This document shows positions 52,706-61,028 of a stretch of DNA of 64,000 nt, piece after piece. The position numbers and the translations under genes were made by a program. Numbering within the stretch: position 1 is the stretch's first letter; each line of letters begins with the position of its first letter. Source of the stretch: UBA1952 sp965246855 (GTDB lineage: Bacteria; Bacteroidota; Bacteroidia; Chitinophagales; Chitinophagaceae); the NCBI GenBank assembly GCA_965246855.1, contig CBDFFP010000002.1, positions 558,001-622,000 of the forward strand. The letters run 5' to 3'. The notes under the pieces are model-generated. The model was given only the letters and a program-made list of their open reading frames with translations. It ran no database searches and was not told the origin of the DNA.

Positions 52706-53353
52706 TCACGGCGCGAGCCGGAACTTTTTCCACCCTGCCCCACTCTTTTCAAACACCACCCGGTCATGCATCCGGCTGCTGCGGCCCTGCCAGAATTCTA
52801 TGCGCATCGCCTCCACACCATAGCCGCCCCAATGCAGCGGACGCGGGATGTTTTCTGTTCCCTCAAATCGCGCCTCCGCCTCCCGGAAAGCCTCCTCCAG
52901 CGCCGCGCGGCTCCTCACTTCCCGGCTCTGCGGCGAAGCCCATGCCCCCAACTGACTGCCGCGCGGACGCACGGAGAAATACGCATCACTCACTGCCTCC
53001 GCTACTTTTTCTATGGAACCTTCCACGCGCACCTGCCGCTCCAACTCCGGCCAGAAAAACAAAAGCGCAGCCTTGCTATTGGCACTGATTTGCGCAGCCT
53101 TATCGCTCTCGTAATTGGTATAGAAAACGAACTGACCGGCTTCCATCCCTTTCAGCAAAACCGTGCGCGCGTGCGGCGAACCTTCCGCGTCCACTGTTGC
53201 CAGCGTCATGGCGTTTGGCTCTTTTATTCCGGCAGTTGCGGCCTCGTCCAGCCATTTCTGAAAGAAAGAAAAGGGAGAATCGCCCGCGTCAGCTACGTCC
53301 AGCGCCGCTTTCTGATAGTCCTGCCGCAGGGAAGCCAGTTCCTCAGGCTGCAT
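52706..53353 (-). CDS. pdxH: pyridoxamine 5'-phosphate oxidase
   Basis: This 215-residue FMN enzyme oxidises pyridoxine or pyridoxamine phosphate to pyridoxal phosphate. The start is the ATG at 53353 (MQPEELASLRQDYQKAAL); an earlier TTG would lie inside the small upstream gene. Conserved pieces are AMTLATVDAEGSPHARTVLL, FYTNYESDKAAQI, FWPELERQVRVEG and the C-terminal WGGYGVEAMRIEFWQGRSSRMHDR. It overlaps the small membrane-protein gene by 11 bases. Confidence 0.96.
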   Translation of the reverse strand: MQPEELASLRQDYQKAALDVADAGDSPFSFFQKWLDEAATAGIKEPNAMTLATVDAEGSPHARTVLLKGMEAGQFVFYTNYESDKAAQISANSKAALLFFWPELERQVRVEGSIEKVAEAVSDAYFSVRPRGSQLGAWASPQSREVRSRAALEEAFREAEARFEGTENIPRPLHWGGYGVEAMRIEFWQGRSSRMHDRVVFEKSGAGWKKFRLAP

Positions 53354-53507
53354 TCTGGTTGTCGCGCTCGTCTTTGCCAAACAGGTATTTCGCCATCACA
53401 AAAACCATTGCGATTACCATCAGCAGAATGCAGAGCGTAGCTGAAAAGCCGCCGATTTTGTTGCCCATGTCGTAGAAAGCACCGAGCGGGAGCGCATGTA
53501 GCGTCAT
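53343..53507 (-). CDS. small single-pass membrane protein, unknown
   Basis: This 54-residue frame starts at an ATG (MTLHALPLGAFYDMGNKIGG), has one strong membrane helix (residues 22-40; ATLCILLMVIAMVFVMAKYL) and a charged C-terminus (FGKDERDNQNAA). Its end overlaps pdxH by 11 bases, which suggests translational coupling. No family was recognised. The gene is too short for confidence from coding statistics, but the clean helix and the overlap support it. Confidence 0.6.
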   Translation of the reverse strand: MTLHALPLGAFYDMGNKIGGFSATLCILLMVIAMVFVMAKYLFGKDERDNQNAA

Positions 53508-53614
53508 AAGAAAAGAAGGTTTTTTTGGAGCCGCAAGGTACGGTTTGGCGGGGTGTTTTTGAGGATGCTGCGCAGAGGCGGAATTTTGTGTAGCGCCTGC
53601 CTTACTTTTCGTCT

Positions 53615-54829
53615 ATGCTTTTCCACCGTCACATTCCCTTTCTGAAGTCTGTGCTGCTCTACGCAGTAACGGCTTTTGGCGGGCCGCACGGTCATTTGGG
53701 CATGATGACGCGCACTTTCGTGCAGAAGCGCCGCGACGTGACGCAGGAAGAGCTGATGGAGTACAACGCCTTTTGCCACATGCTGCCCGGCCCTTCCAGC
53801 ACGCAGACTGTCATGCTGATTGCCTATAAAAGAGGCGGCATTCCGCTGGCGGTCATCACGCTGCTGCTGTGGATTTTGCCTGCTGTGGTTTTGATGACGG
53901 CGGCTTCCCTTTTTGTTTCGCATCTCAACAAGGGCGCGCTCCCCAAAGGGCTTTTCGCGCTGCTCGCGCCCATGTCGCTGGGCTTTGTGGCCTATGCCGC
54001 CGTGCGCATGATGAAGACTGCCGTCCGTCACCGGGCAACGTGGATGATTATGCTGGGCGGCGGAATCGCAACCCTACTCATTCGCTCGCCGTGGGTGTTT
54101 CCGGTGGTGATGATTGTATCAGGCGTAGTCGCCAATTTTTCCAGCAAGCGCATTCCCAAACCCGCCAGCAAGCCGCGCCCGGTTCATTGGACCAATCTCT
54201 GGCTTTTTGCCTTGCTTTTCATCGGGGCCGGTGTATTGTCGGAAGTGGCGCGCGTAAACGGTTGGGCACATGCGTGGGCCTTCAACCTGTTTGAGAATTT
54301 CTATCGCTTTGGAACCATTGTTTTCGGTGGTGGACAGGTGCTTTTGCCGATGATGCTCTTCCAGTTCGTGAACCTGCGCACCGAGCGCGGCCTCGCTCCC
54401 CTGCTCTCCACCAGCGACCTTTTGACGGGCTACGGACTGGTGCAGGCCGTACCAGGGCCGGTGTTTTCGCTGAGCGCCTACGTCGGCTCGCTGGTGATGG
54501 CAGGCGAGGGAATGGGCTGGCAAATGGTGGGCGCACTGGTGGCTACGGTGGGCGTTTTCCTGCCCAGCACGCTGCTACTCCTTTTCCTTTTTCCGGTCTA
54601 TCAAAACCTGAAAAGCCACACGGCTGTTTACCGCGCTTTGGAAGGCATTTTCGCGGCGATTGTGGGCGTTATCTGGGCATCGGGAATCCTGTTGTTTACG
54701 CATTTGGAAGGGCCTGCGGCGCTTTCTGCGCTGGTAGCAGTCGCTACTTTTTCCCTGCTCAAATTCACCCGCGTTCCCGCGCCGGTGATTGTGGGGATTT
54801 GTATTGTTGCGGGCGCGGTGTTTTGCTGA
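53615..54829 (+). CDS. chrA: chromate transporter family protein
   Basis: This 404-residue membrane protein has two CHR domains: FGGPHGHLGMMTRTFV and CHMLPGPSSTQTVMLIAYKR in the first, FGGGQVLLPMMLFQFV and AVPGPVFSLSAYVGSLVMAG in the second. Members export chromate, using the membrane potential; some may carry other anions. The duplicated form is the common long type. A TACTTTTC element lies just upstream at about 53603. The gene is followed by the 42-bp array. Confidence 0.92.
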   Translation: MLFHRHIPFLKSVLLYAVTAFGGPHGHLGMMTRTFVQKRRDVTQEELMEYNAFCHMLPGPSSTQTVMLIAYKRGGIPLAVITLLLWILPAVVLMTAASLFVSHLNKGALPKGLFALLAPMSLGFVAYAAVRMMKTAVRHRATWMIMLGGGIATLLIRSPWVFPVVMIVSGVVANFSSKRIPKPASKPRPVHWTNLWLFALLFIGAGVLSEVARVNGWAHAWAFNLFENFYRFGTIVFGGGQVLLPMMLFQFVNLRTERGLAPLLSTSDLLTGYGLVQAVPGPVFSLSAYVGSLVMAGEGMGWQMVGALVATVGVFLPSTLLLLFLFPVYQNLKSHTAVYRALEGIFAAIVGVIWASGILLFTHLEGPAALSALVAVATFSLLKFTRVPAPVIVGICIVAGAVFC

Positions 54830-55014
54830 GAAGTTGGAAGGGTTTCCGGTAGCTGCGTGTGTTCTGCTCTCCCCAAAAAAAATTCCCCGCGCCCTGCAAG
54901 GATTACAAACCACCGTGGGAACCTGCCAGGAGATGTCTTCTTCTGGTTTCCGCAGGATGATTTTTTTCACAGAAAAGGGAAAGGAACGCAGGAATTCTTT
55001 GAGCGTTTTAAATC

Positions 55015-55224
55015 TCCGTATTTCTGTTTTATTATATCCACAAGGCCATTTACGCCTCCATATTGTGGTTTTATTCCTCCACATTGTGGTTTTATCGTAT
55101 CCAACAGGTCATTTACGTCTCCGTATTGTTGTTTTATTTTATCCAATAGGTCATTTACGCTTCCGTATTGTTGTTTTATTGTATCCACAAGCCAGTTTAT
55201 CGTTCCGTATTTTGGTTTTGCATT
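55015..55224. repeat. 42-bp tandem array with one 21-bp step
   Basis: TCCGTATT-type marks recur at 55015, 55057, 55078, 55120, 55162 and 55204, so the steps are 42, 21, 42, 42 and 42. A leftward frame through it (54967 to about 55190) is open and encodes heptads like IKQQYGDVNDLLDT. The 544-bp gap between chrA and SCO holds nothing else recognised. Confidence 0.95.
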
Positions 55225-55373
55225 ATTTACTCACCCGCATCCCTATTTCCATCCCCTGTTTGCGCTGCCCACTCCCGTTAAAGCCATACCATCTCTGTAG
55301 ATTTCCCTTGCTACAGCTCTGCTTGCGCTCTCTTCAGCAACATTCAAAAGCGCAATCCCAATGGCACACCCGC

Positions 55374-56021
55374 CTACTTCTCCGCTTCCTCTTCCTTCAG
55401 CAACAACTTCATGTCGGAAATCAACTCCGCCACTTCTGCGGGGTTGGTTCCGTCGTATCCGCCTCTGCCGCGCAGGTTTCCTTTGCTGTCCACCAGCACG
55501 AAGTTGGGCGTGTGGATAAAATCGGGTAGCACTTTGCGGTTCGCAGCACTGTCGTCAAAAGCCAGCAGGTAGCTGTTCACCGCCATTTCGTAGAGGCGCT
55601 TTTTCTCGCCGGTAACGAAGTGCCACTGGTTCGGGTCGGCGTCAAACTTCAGGCTGTAGGCTTTCATCGCCGCCGGGCTGTCTATTTCCGGATCCACGGT
55701 GTGGCTCATGATTTTCACCAGGTCGTTGCCCCGGAAAGCGGCATACACTTTGGCCATGTTGTCGTTCATTTTGGGGCAGATGCTCTGGCAGGTGGTGAAG
55801 AAATATTCCACCACGTAAATCTTCCCAGCGAGGTCTTTCTGGGTGATGATTTTTCCGTTCTGGTCAATAAACGAAAACGTATCCACACGGTGACCGGGCT
55901 GCCCGATAACAGTGAGGCGTTGCGGGCGCTGCTTGTATTCTTTGTTGTAGTAGAGAAAGAAACCCGCAGACAGCAGGATGAAAAAGGAAACGAGGATGAT
56001 GGTGACGGACTTGCGGGACAT
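55374..56021 (-). CDS. SCO1/SenC-family protein
   Basis: This 215-residue protein starts at the ATG at 56021 (MSRKSVTIILVSFFILLSAG) with an N-terminal membrane helix. The thioredoxin-like domain has the metal-binding CQSICP near residue 80 and the later His in FIHTPNFVLVDSKGNLRG. SCO proteins deliver copper to cytochrome c oxidase or keep its Cys reduced. The upstream in-frame extension only reads through a palindromic repeat. It stands alone between the 42-bp array and leuS. Confidence 0.92.
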   Translation of the reverse strand: MSRKSVTIILVSFFILLSAGFFLYYNKEYKQRPQRLTVIGQPGHRVDTFSFIDQNGKIITQKDLAGKIYVVEYFFTTCQSICPKMNDNMAKVYAAFRGNDLVKIMSHTVDPEIDSPAAMKAYSLKFDADPNQWHFVTGEKKRLYEMAVNSYLLAFDDSAANRKVLPDFIHTPNFVLVDSKGNLRGRGGYDGTNPAEVAELISDMKLLLKEEEAEK

Positions 56022-56068
56022 CTTTAGGGGTGAGGGGCGAGGAATGAGGGATGAAAATGCTACAAAAT

Positions 56069-56154
56069 GTGGGTCATTCCGACGAAGGAGGAATCTCGCT
56101 TTTGCTGTGTCTGCCGCGAGTGAGATTCCTCCCTCGCGGTCGGAATGACCCACG
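56069..56154. repeat. long palindromic intergenic element
   Basis: TGTGGGTCATTCCGAC at 56069-56084 is mirrored by GTCGGAATGACCCACG at 56139-56154 (15 of 16 pairs). Inside, GGAGGAATCTC and GAGATTCCTCC form a second pair. Sequences of this type are dispersed in Bacteroidota genomes, from memory. Confidence 0.85.
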
Positions 56155-56223
56155 TTTTCTAATTGGGTTAGGAGGGAACATTCCAACGCCCGAAGGGCTG
56201 TCCAACCTTCCAACAACTTTAGC

Positions 56224-59124
56224 CTAAATAACGACGTTGATCATCTTTCCGGGAACGAAAATCACTTTCTTCGGCGGCTTTCCTTCTAACCATTTCTGAA
56301 CGATTTCGTTGGCGAGGACGGCGGCTTGCACCTGCGTTTGTGTAGCCTCTACGGAGAGCGTCAATTCGGTGCGGGTTTTGCCGTTCACAGCTACGGGATA
56401 GGTCTTTTCGGTTTCCACCAAATAACGCTCGTCGTATTGCGGCCAGTCGGCGGTGGCGATGGTGTTTTGGTGACCTAAAGCGGCCCACAATTCTTCCGAA
56501 ATATGCGGCGCAAGCGGCGCAAGAATGACCAACAGCTTTTCCAAAATTTCGCCGGAATGGCAGCCGCTTGCCGTCAGTTCGTTCACGCAAATCATCAGGG
56601 CGGAAACGGCGGTGTTCATGGAGAAGGTCTCCATATCCGTGCCCACTTTCTTCACCGTTTTGTGCAGGATGCGAAGCTGCGCTTCGGTGGCGGGCTCTTC
56701 AGTTACGCGCCAGTTTCCATCCGCATCATAAAACAGCCGCCACAGCTTTTTAAGGAAACGGTGCACGCCTTCAATGCCCTGCGTATCCCACGGCTTGCTC
56801 GCTTCCAACGGCCCCAAAAACATCTCGTACATGCGGAAGGTATCCGCGCCGTATTGCGTAATAATGTCGTCGGGATTTACAACGTTGTACTTGGACTTGG
56901 ACATTTTTTCCACCTCCGATGAACACAGAAATCTTCCATCATTTTCCCGTAAAAGAAGAGCTTCTTTAAAAGGGGATTTAGACACTCTGAATTGTTTCTC
57001 TTGAAGTTCAATTCCATCTACACATTCTACAGGAACACGAACGTGAGTTACTAATGCAGCCGAACCCATATGAACGTCATCAATAGTAGAATACTGTCGC
57101 TTTATTGCTTCGTGAACTTTTGAAGCCGATGTATCAAAATCCTCAAAGAGCTTTTCCGAAACCAAAAATGTATTAAATCCATCAAATTCTTTTGAGCGGA
57201 AACGCAGAACATTTACAAAGCGCGAACTCCCCTGAATCATCCCCTGATTCACCAACTTTTTAAACGGCTCGTCAAAAGGAATAAGACCCAAGTCAAACAA
57301 GACTTTGGTGAAGAAGCGCGCGTACAGCAAATGGCCTACGGCGTGTTCCGTTCCGCCTATATACACATCCACCTGTCCCCAATAATTCACGGCTTCGGAC
57401 GAGGCAAATTCTTCCTTGTTGTGCGGGTCGGCGTAGCGCAGAAAATACCAGGAAGAGCCTGCATAGCCCGGCATCGTGTTGGTCTCGCGCATCCCGGCGT
57501 CGGTCTTCACCCAGTCTTCCAAATTCGCCAGCGGCCCCTGCCCTTCCGGCCCCGGGCGGTAGCTTTCCACATCGGGCAAAACCACGGGAAGTTGGCGCAT
57601 TTCGTCGGGCAGGGAAATCTCTTCTTCATCAATCGCATAGGGCGTTCCGTTGCGGTAAACGATCGGGAAAGGCTCGCCCCAATAACGCTGGCGGCTAAAG
57701 CCCGCATCGCGCAAACGGTAGGTGGTTTGTGCATGACCCACGCCGCCGTCTTCCAATGCACGAATGGCCGCAGCGGCTGCTTTCTCCACCGGCAGTCCGC
57801 TTAAAAAACCGCTGGATTCTATCACCGCTTCTTTGGTGCTACACGCCTCGTGGCCGGTGAACTGCGCACCGAAAATATTAGTTACCGTCAGGCCCATTTC
57901 CCGTGCAAAAGCAAAGTCGCGCTCGTCGCCCGAAGGCACCGCCATAATCGCGCCGGTGCCATAGCCCGCCAGCACATAGTCGGCAATGTAGATGGGAATA
58001 GACTTGCGCGTAAACGGATGCACCGCATACGCACCGGTAAAGACACCGGTTACTTTCTTCACGTCTGCCATGCGCTCGCGCTCGCTGCGTGCGGCGGCTT
58101 GCTGCACGTATTCAGCTACGGCTTCGCGCTGCGCGCTTGTGGTGATCGCACCCACTGCTTCATGCTCCGGGGCCAGCACCAGAAAGTCCACGCCAAAAAG
58201 CGTGTCGGGGCGTGTGGTGAATACTTTTATCGTGCGGCCCTCGCCGTCTTCAACGGCAAATTCCACCAGCGCGCCGGTGCTTTTGCCAATCCAGTTGCGC
58301 TGCATTTCCTTCACTGCCAGGCTCCAGTCCAGCGTGTCCAATCCGCTCAAAAGCCGGTCAGCATATTCGGTAATCCGCAGGCTCCATTGCCGCATCTTTT
58401 TCCGCACACAGGGATGTCCGCCGCGCTCGCTCACGCCGTTGATCACCTCGTCGTTGGCCAGCACGGTTCCCAACGCTTCGCACCACCACACGTCCGTCAA
58501 GGCCAGGTACGCCAGCCGGTATTCCATCAACACCGCACGGCGCTCTTCGCCCGATTTTTTTGCCCAGCCTGCCGCTTCAAAACGCAGCTTTGGATTGCCC
58601 GGCGCGGGGTGATGCACGTTTCCTTCCTTCTCCAAAATCTTCACCAGTTCCGCCAGCGGGCGCGCCTTTTGCAACTTGCGGTCATACCACGAATGGAAGA
58701 GTTGGAGGAAGGCCCACTGCGTCCATTTATAGTAGTCGGGGTCGCTGGTGCGGACGGCGCGGCTCCAGTCGTAGGAAAAGCCGATGGCGTCCAGCTGCTG
58801 CCGGTAGCGGGCGATGTTTTCGGTGGTGGTTTTGGCGGGATGCTGTCCGGTTTCTATGGCATATTGTTCTGCCGGAAGTCCGAAGGCATCGTAGCCCATC
58901 GGGTGCAGCACGTTGAAGCCGCGCAGGCGCTTGTAGCGGGCGTGGACATCGCTTGCGATATAGCCGAGCGGATGGCCCACGTGCAGCCCTGCACCGCTTG
59001 GGTATGGGAACATGTCGAGGACGTAATACTTCTCCCGCGTGGGGTCTTCAGTAACGGCGTAGGTGTGGTGGTCAGCCCAGAATTGCTGCCATTTCTGCTC
59101 AATGTCGCGGAATGCGTATTCCAT
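56224..59124 (-). CDS. leuS: leucyl-tRNA synthetase
   Basis: This 966-residue class I synthetase charges tRNA-Leu. The HIGH-type motif is GLHVGHPLGY near residue 50, the CP1 editing domain lies around residues 240-430 (with the TTRPDTLFGVDF segment), and KMSKSKYN is near residue 740. About 100 residues directly before KMSKS (56.93-57.22 kb) are encoded by DNA that is much richer in A and T than the rest of the gene, so this insert may have a separate history. The ATG at 59124 (MEYAFRDIEQKWQQFW) is clear. It lies 23 bp after maf. Confidence 0.97.
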   Translation of the reverse strand: MEYAFRDIEQKWQQFWADHHTYAVTEDPTREKYYVLDMFPYPSGAGLHVGHPLGYIASDVHARYKRLRGFNVLHPMGYDAFGLPAEQYAIETGQHPAKTTTENIARYRQQLDAIGFSYDWSRAVRTSDPDYYKWTQWAFLQLFHSWYDRKLQKARPLAELVKILEKEGNVHHPAPGNPKLRFEAAGWAKKSGEERRAVLMEYRLAYLALTDVWWCEALGTVLANDEVINGVSERGGHPCVRKKMRQWSLRITEYADRLLSGLDTLDWSLAVKEMQRNWIGKSTGALVEFAVEDGEGRTIKVFTTRPDTLFGVDFLVLAPEHEAVGAITTSAQREAVAEYVQQAAARSERERMADVKKVTGVFTGAYAVHPFTRKSIPIYIADYVLAGYGTGAIMAVPSGDERDFAFAREMGLTVTNIFGAQFTGHEACSTKEAVIESSGFLSGLPVEKAAAAAIRALEDGGVGHAQTTYRLRDAGFSRQRYWGEPFPIVYRNGTPYAIDEEEISLPDEMRQLPVVLPDVESYRPGPEGQGPLANLEDWVKTDAGMRETNTMPGYAGSSWYFLRYADPHNKEEFASSEAVNYWGQVDVYIGGTEHAVGHLLYARFFTKVLFDLGLIPFDEPFKKLVNQGMIQGSSRFVNVLRFRSKEFDGFNTFLVSEKLFEDFDTSASKVHEAIKRQYSTIDDVHMGSAALVTHVRVPVECVDGIELQEKQFRVSKSPFKEALLLRENDGRFLCSSEVEKMSKSKYNVVNPDDIITQYGADTFRMYEMFLGPLEASKPWDTQGIEGVHRFLKKLWRLFYDADGNWRVTEEPATEAQLRILHKTVKKVGTDMETFSMNTAVSALMICVNELTASGCHSGEILEKLLVILAPLAPHISEELWAALGHQNTIATADWPQYDERYLVETEKTYPVAVNGKTRTELTLSVEATQTQVQAAVLANEIVQKWLEGKPPKKVIFVPGKMINVVI

Positions 59125-59147
59125 AAGGGCCGCAAAGATAGGCGCAC

Positions 59148-59729
59148 CTAATCCGCGCTTTGCAACGGCAGCACCACGCCAAAATCCCTTTCTAACCGCC
59201 GCACCACTTCGCCAATCGGCAGGCCCATCACGCTGTAATAATCGCCGTCAATGCGCTCAATGGCGACAAGGCCAATCCACTCGTGAATGGCGTAAGACCC
59301 GGCTTTGTCCAGCGGCGGCTGGGTGTGGACGTAGTGCTGAATCTGCTCGTTGCTTAATTCCCGGAAGGTTACGTTCGTCAGCACCGTAAAGGCATCTTCT
59401 TTTTCGAGACTGCGCAGGCAAACGCCGGTGGCTACAGTGTGCGTTTTCCCGGAAAGGCGGCGCAGCATCCGGGCGGCGTCTTCGGCGTTTTCGGGCTTGT
59501 TCAGCATTTCTCCCTGAAGCAGTACAATGGTATCGGCGGCTACTACCACGTTTCCGGCGGTAAGGGGAACGGCATCGGCTTTTTTGCGAGCGAGAAATTC
59601 GGCTACGCGTTCCGGCTCCATGCCTTCCGGGGCGGTTTCGTCCACACCGGGAATGCAGATGTCAAAAAAGTAGCCGGCCTGGATGAGCAGTTGCTGGCGG
59701 CGGGGCGATTGGGAAGCGAGGAGGAGCAT
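59148..59729 (-). CDS. maf: Maf-family nucleotide pyrophosphatase
   Basis: This 193-residue enzyme hydrolyses non-canonical or UTP/dTTP nucleotides to monophosphates. The start MLLLASQSPRRQQLL, the strand NVVVAADTIVLL with its catalytic Asp, LSGKTHTVATGV and KAGSYAIHEWIG are family hallmarks. It lies upstream of leuS in the same direction. A 391-bp gap with the 41-bp array precedes it. Confidence 0.95.
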   Translation of the reverse strand: MLLLASQSPRRQQLLIQAGYFFDICIPGVDETAPEGMEPERVAEFLARKKADAVPLTAGNVVVAADTIVLLQGEMLNKPENAEDAARMLRRLSGKTHTVATGVCLRSLEKEDAFTVLTNVTFRELSNEQIQHYVHTQPPLDKAGSYAIHEWIGLVAIERIDGDYYSVMGLPIGEVVRRLERDFGVVLPLQSAD

Positions 59730-59910
59730 AAGGGGGGAAAGTTGGAAAGTTGGAGGCTTCGCGTTGGAATGGCTAAAGCCGTTGGATGCCTTCGGCCTTG
59801 GATGGGTAAAAGTATTGGTAAGGATGGAAGCAGATTGCCTTATTGGGAAAGCAAAAACGCAGTGTTTATTAGGTTATGATTTCTGGCGGGAAGGGAGAAG
59901 CATATTGAAA

Positions 59911-60105
59911 AGCGTTCCACCATTTGGTGGGAAGGGAAAAAGGCGCTTGGAAGGCTGCAACCAAATGGTGGGAAGAAAAAAGGGATCCAAGAAGCGTCCT
60001 ACCATTTGGTGGGAAGGAAAAAGGAAGCCGAAAAGCGCCCCACCATTTGGTGGGACGCTTTTCGGATATGCTGCCAGTGCGTCACCGATTGGTGGGAGGG
60101 AAAAA
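59911..60105. repeat. 41 to 42 bp tandem array
   Basis: The mark CATTTGGTGGGA (variants CAAATGGTGGGA and CGATTGGTGGGA) recurs at 59921, 59962, 60003, 60044 and 60086, so the steps are 41, 41, 41 and 42. Between marks the units share AAGGAAAAAGG-like stretches. No gene was recognised in this 391-bp gap. Confidence 0.92.
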
Positions 60106-60120
60106 GAGAACGCATCTCTT

Positions 60121-60972
60121 TTAAATCAATAGCAAACACAGTAATCCGCCGAGCATAATCAGCTTCAGCGCGTTGGAAAGGCTGTGAAAGTTTTGGGGTG
60201 TTTGGGCTTTCAACAGGCATCCCGCCCATGCTGAAAGGGATGTAACAAGTAGGAACAAGGGAATTCCGATGTAAAACGTGGCATCACCGGAGGCTAATAA
60301 CATTCCATAAATCAAAGGAAGGATGACCAAAAGAGACAGCACCGATACGAAGATTATCACAGGTTTTTTCCCCCACACAATGGACAACGTCCGGCAGCCT
60401 TCGGCGCGGTCGCCTTCCATATCTTCTATGTCTTTCACCATCTCGCGCATCCAAGTGAGAAGGAAGGCAAAACCGGCGAGAAAGAAAAGAATGCTGTACT
60501 CGCTTTCGTGTATTTGCGGATAGTATCCATAAAATATCACAATACTTAACGCCGTGAGCGCGGCCACCGTTACGTTTCCAATCACGGGCAGGCGCTTCCA
60601 CCATTTAGAATATATCCAAAGCAGCGCAATGGTTCCGGTCTGAATAGAAAGTAAAGAAGGTTTTCCGGCGTTAATAGCGGGCGGAATAGCCGCGAGAAAT
60701 CCCAGAACATTCAATCCCGCATACAATATCAGTACATTTTTCTTTGCTTCCGGCGTATCGGGCAGGGCTTTTTGGGGCTTGTTGCGGATGTCAATCGCAC
60801 GGTCATAATAGTCGTTGATAATATAGCCCGCTGCGGTGATGCAGACCGTAGAGAAAATCAACAGCGCCAGCGAGAGGAAAGGAATTCCTATCTCATACCG
60901 AAACAAATACCAACAGCAAACGCCCTGTGTAAGCGCCAGCATGAGGAGGTTTAAGGTTCGAAGATGTTTCAT
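60121..60972 (-). CDS. UbiA-family prenyltransferase
   Basis: This 283-residue membrane protein has about eight hydrophobic helices and the two Asp-rich motifs of the UbiA family: NDYYDRAIDIRNK near residue 53 and DIEDMEGDRAEG near residue 183. In Bacteroidota such genes next to pyrE are often annotated as geranylgeranylglycerol-phosphate geranylgeranyltransferase, but the substrate cannot be read from sequence. The start codon at 60972 lies inside a perfect 30-bp inverted repeat that follows the pyrE stop codon. Confidence 0.88.
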   Translation of the reverse strand: MKHLRTLNLLMLALTQGVCCWYLFRYEIGIPFLSLALLIFSTVCITAAGYIINDYYDRAIDIRNKPQKALPDTPEAKKNVLILYAGLNVLGFLAAIPPAINAGKPSLLSIQTGTIALLWIYSKWWKRLPVIGNVTVAALTALSIVIFYGYYPQIHESEYSILFFLAGFAFLLTWMREMVKDIEDMEGDRAEGCRTLSIVWGKKPVIIFVSVLSLLVILPLIYGMLLASGDATFYIGIPLFLLVTSLSAWAGCLLKAQTPQNFHSLSNALKLIMLGGLLCLLLI

Positions 60973-61028
60973 GTTTCATGGGTCATGTTTCATAGGGCAT
61001 GAAACATGACCCATGAAACATGAAACAT
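60964..61028. repeat. perfect 30-bp inverted repeat over a start codon
   Basis: Arms at 60964-60993 and 60999-61028 are exact complements with a 5-bp loop. The right arm touches the pyrE stop codon (61029) and the left arm contains the start codon of the prenyltransferase. Each arm also contains direct repeats of ATGAAACATG. Confidence 0.98.

Noticed and set aside
57850..59151. Rightward frame of 433 codons opposite leuS
   Set aside because: Antisense shadow of leuS; no motif or homology was seen.
18851..60105. CRISPR arrays
   Set aside because: The tandem arrays have no conserved repeat separated by unique spacers and no cas gene is present.
59683..60132. Rightward frame of 149 codons through the array at 60 kb
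   Set aside because: The array step of 41 bp shifts the frame at each unit, so a repeated protein cannot be encoded; no motif was found.
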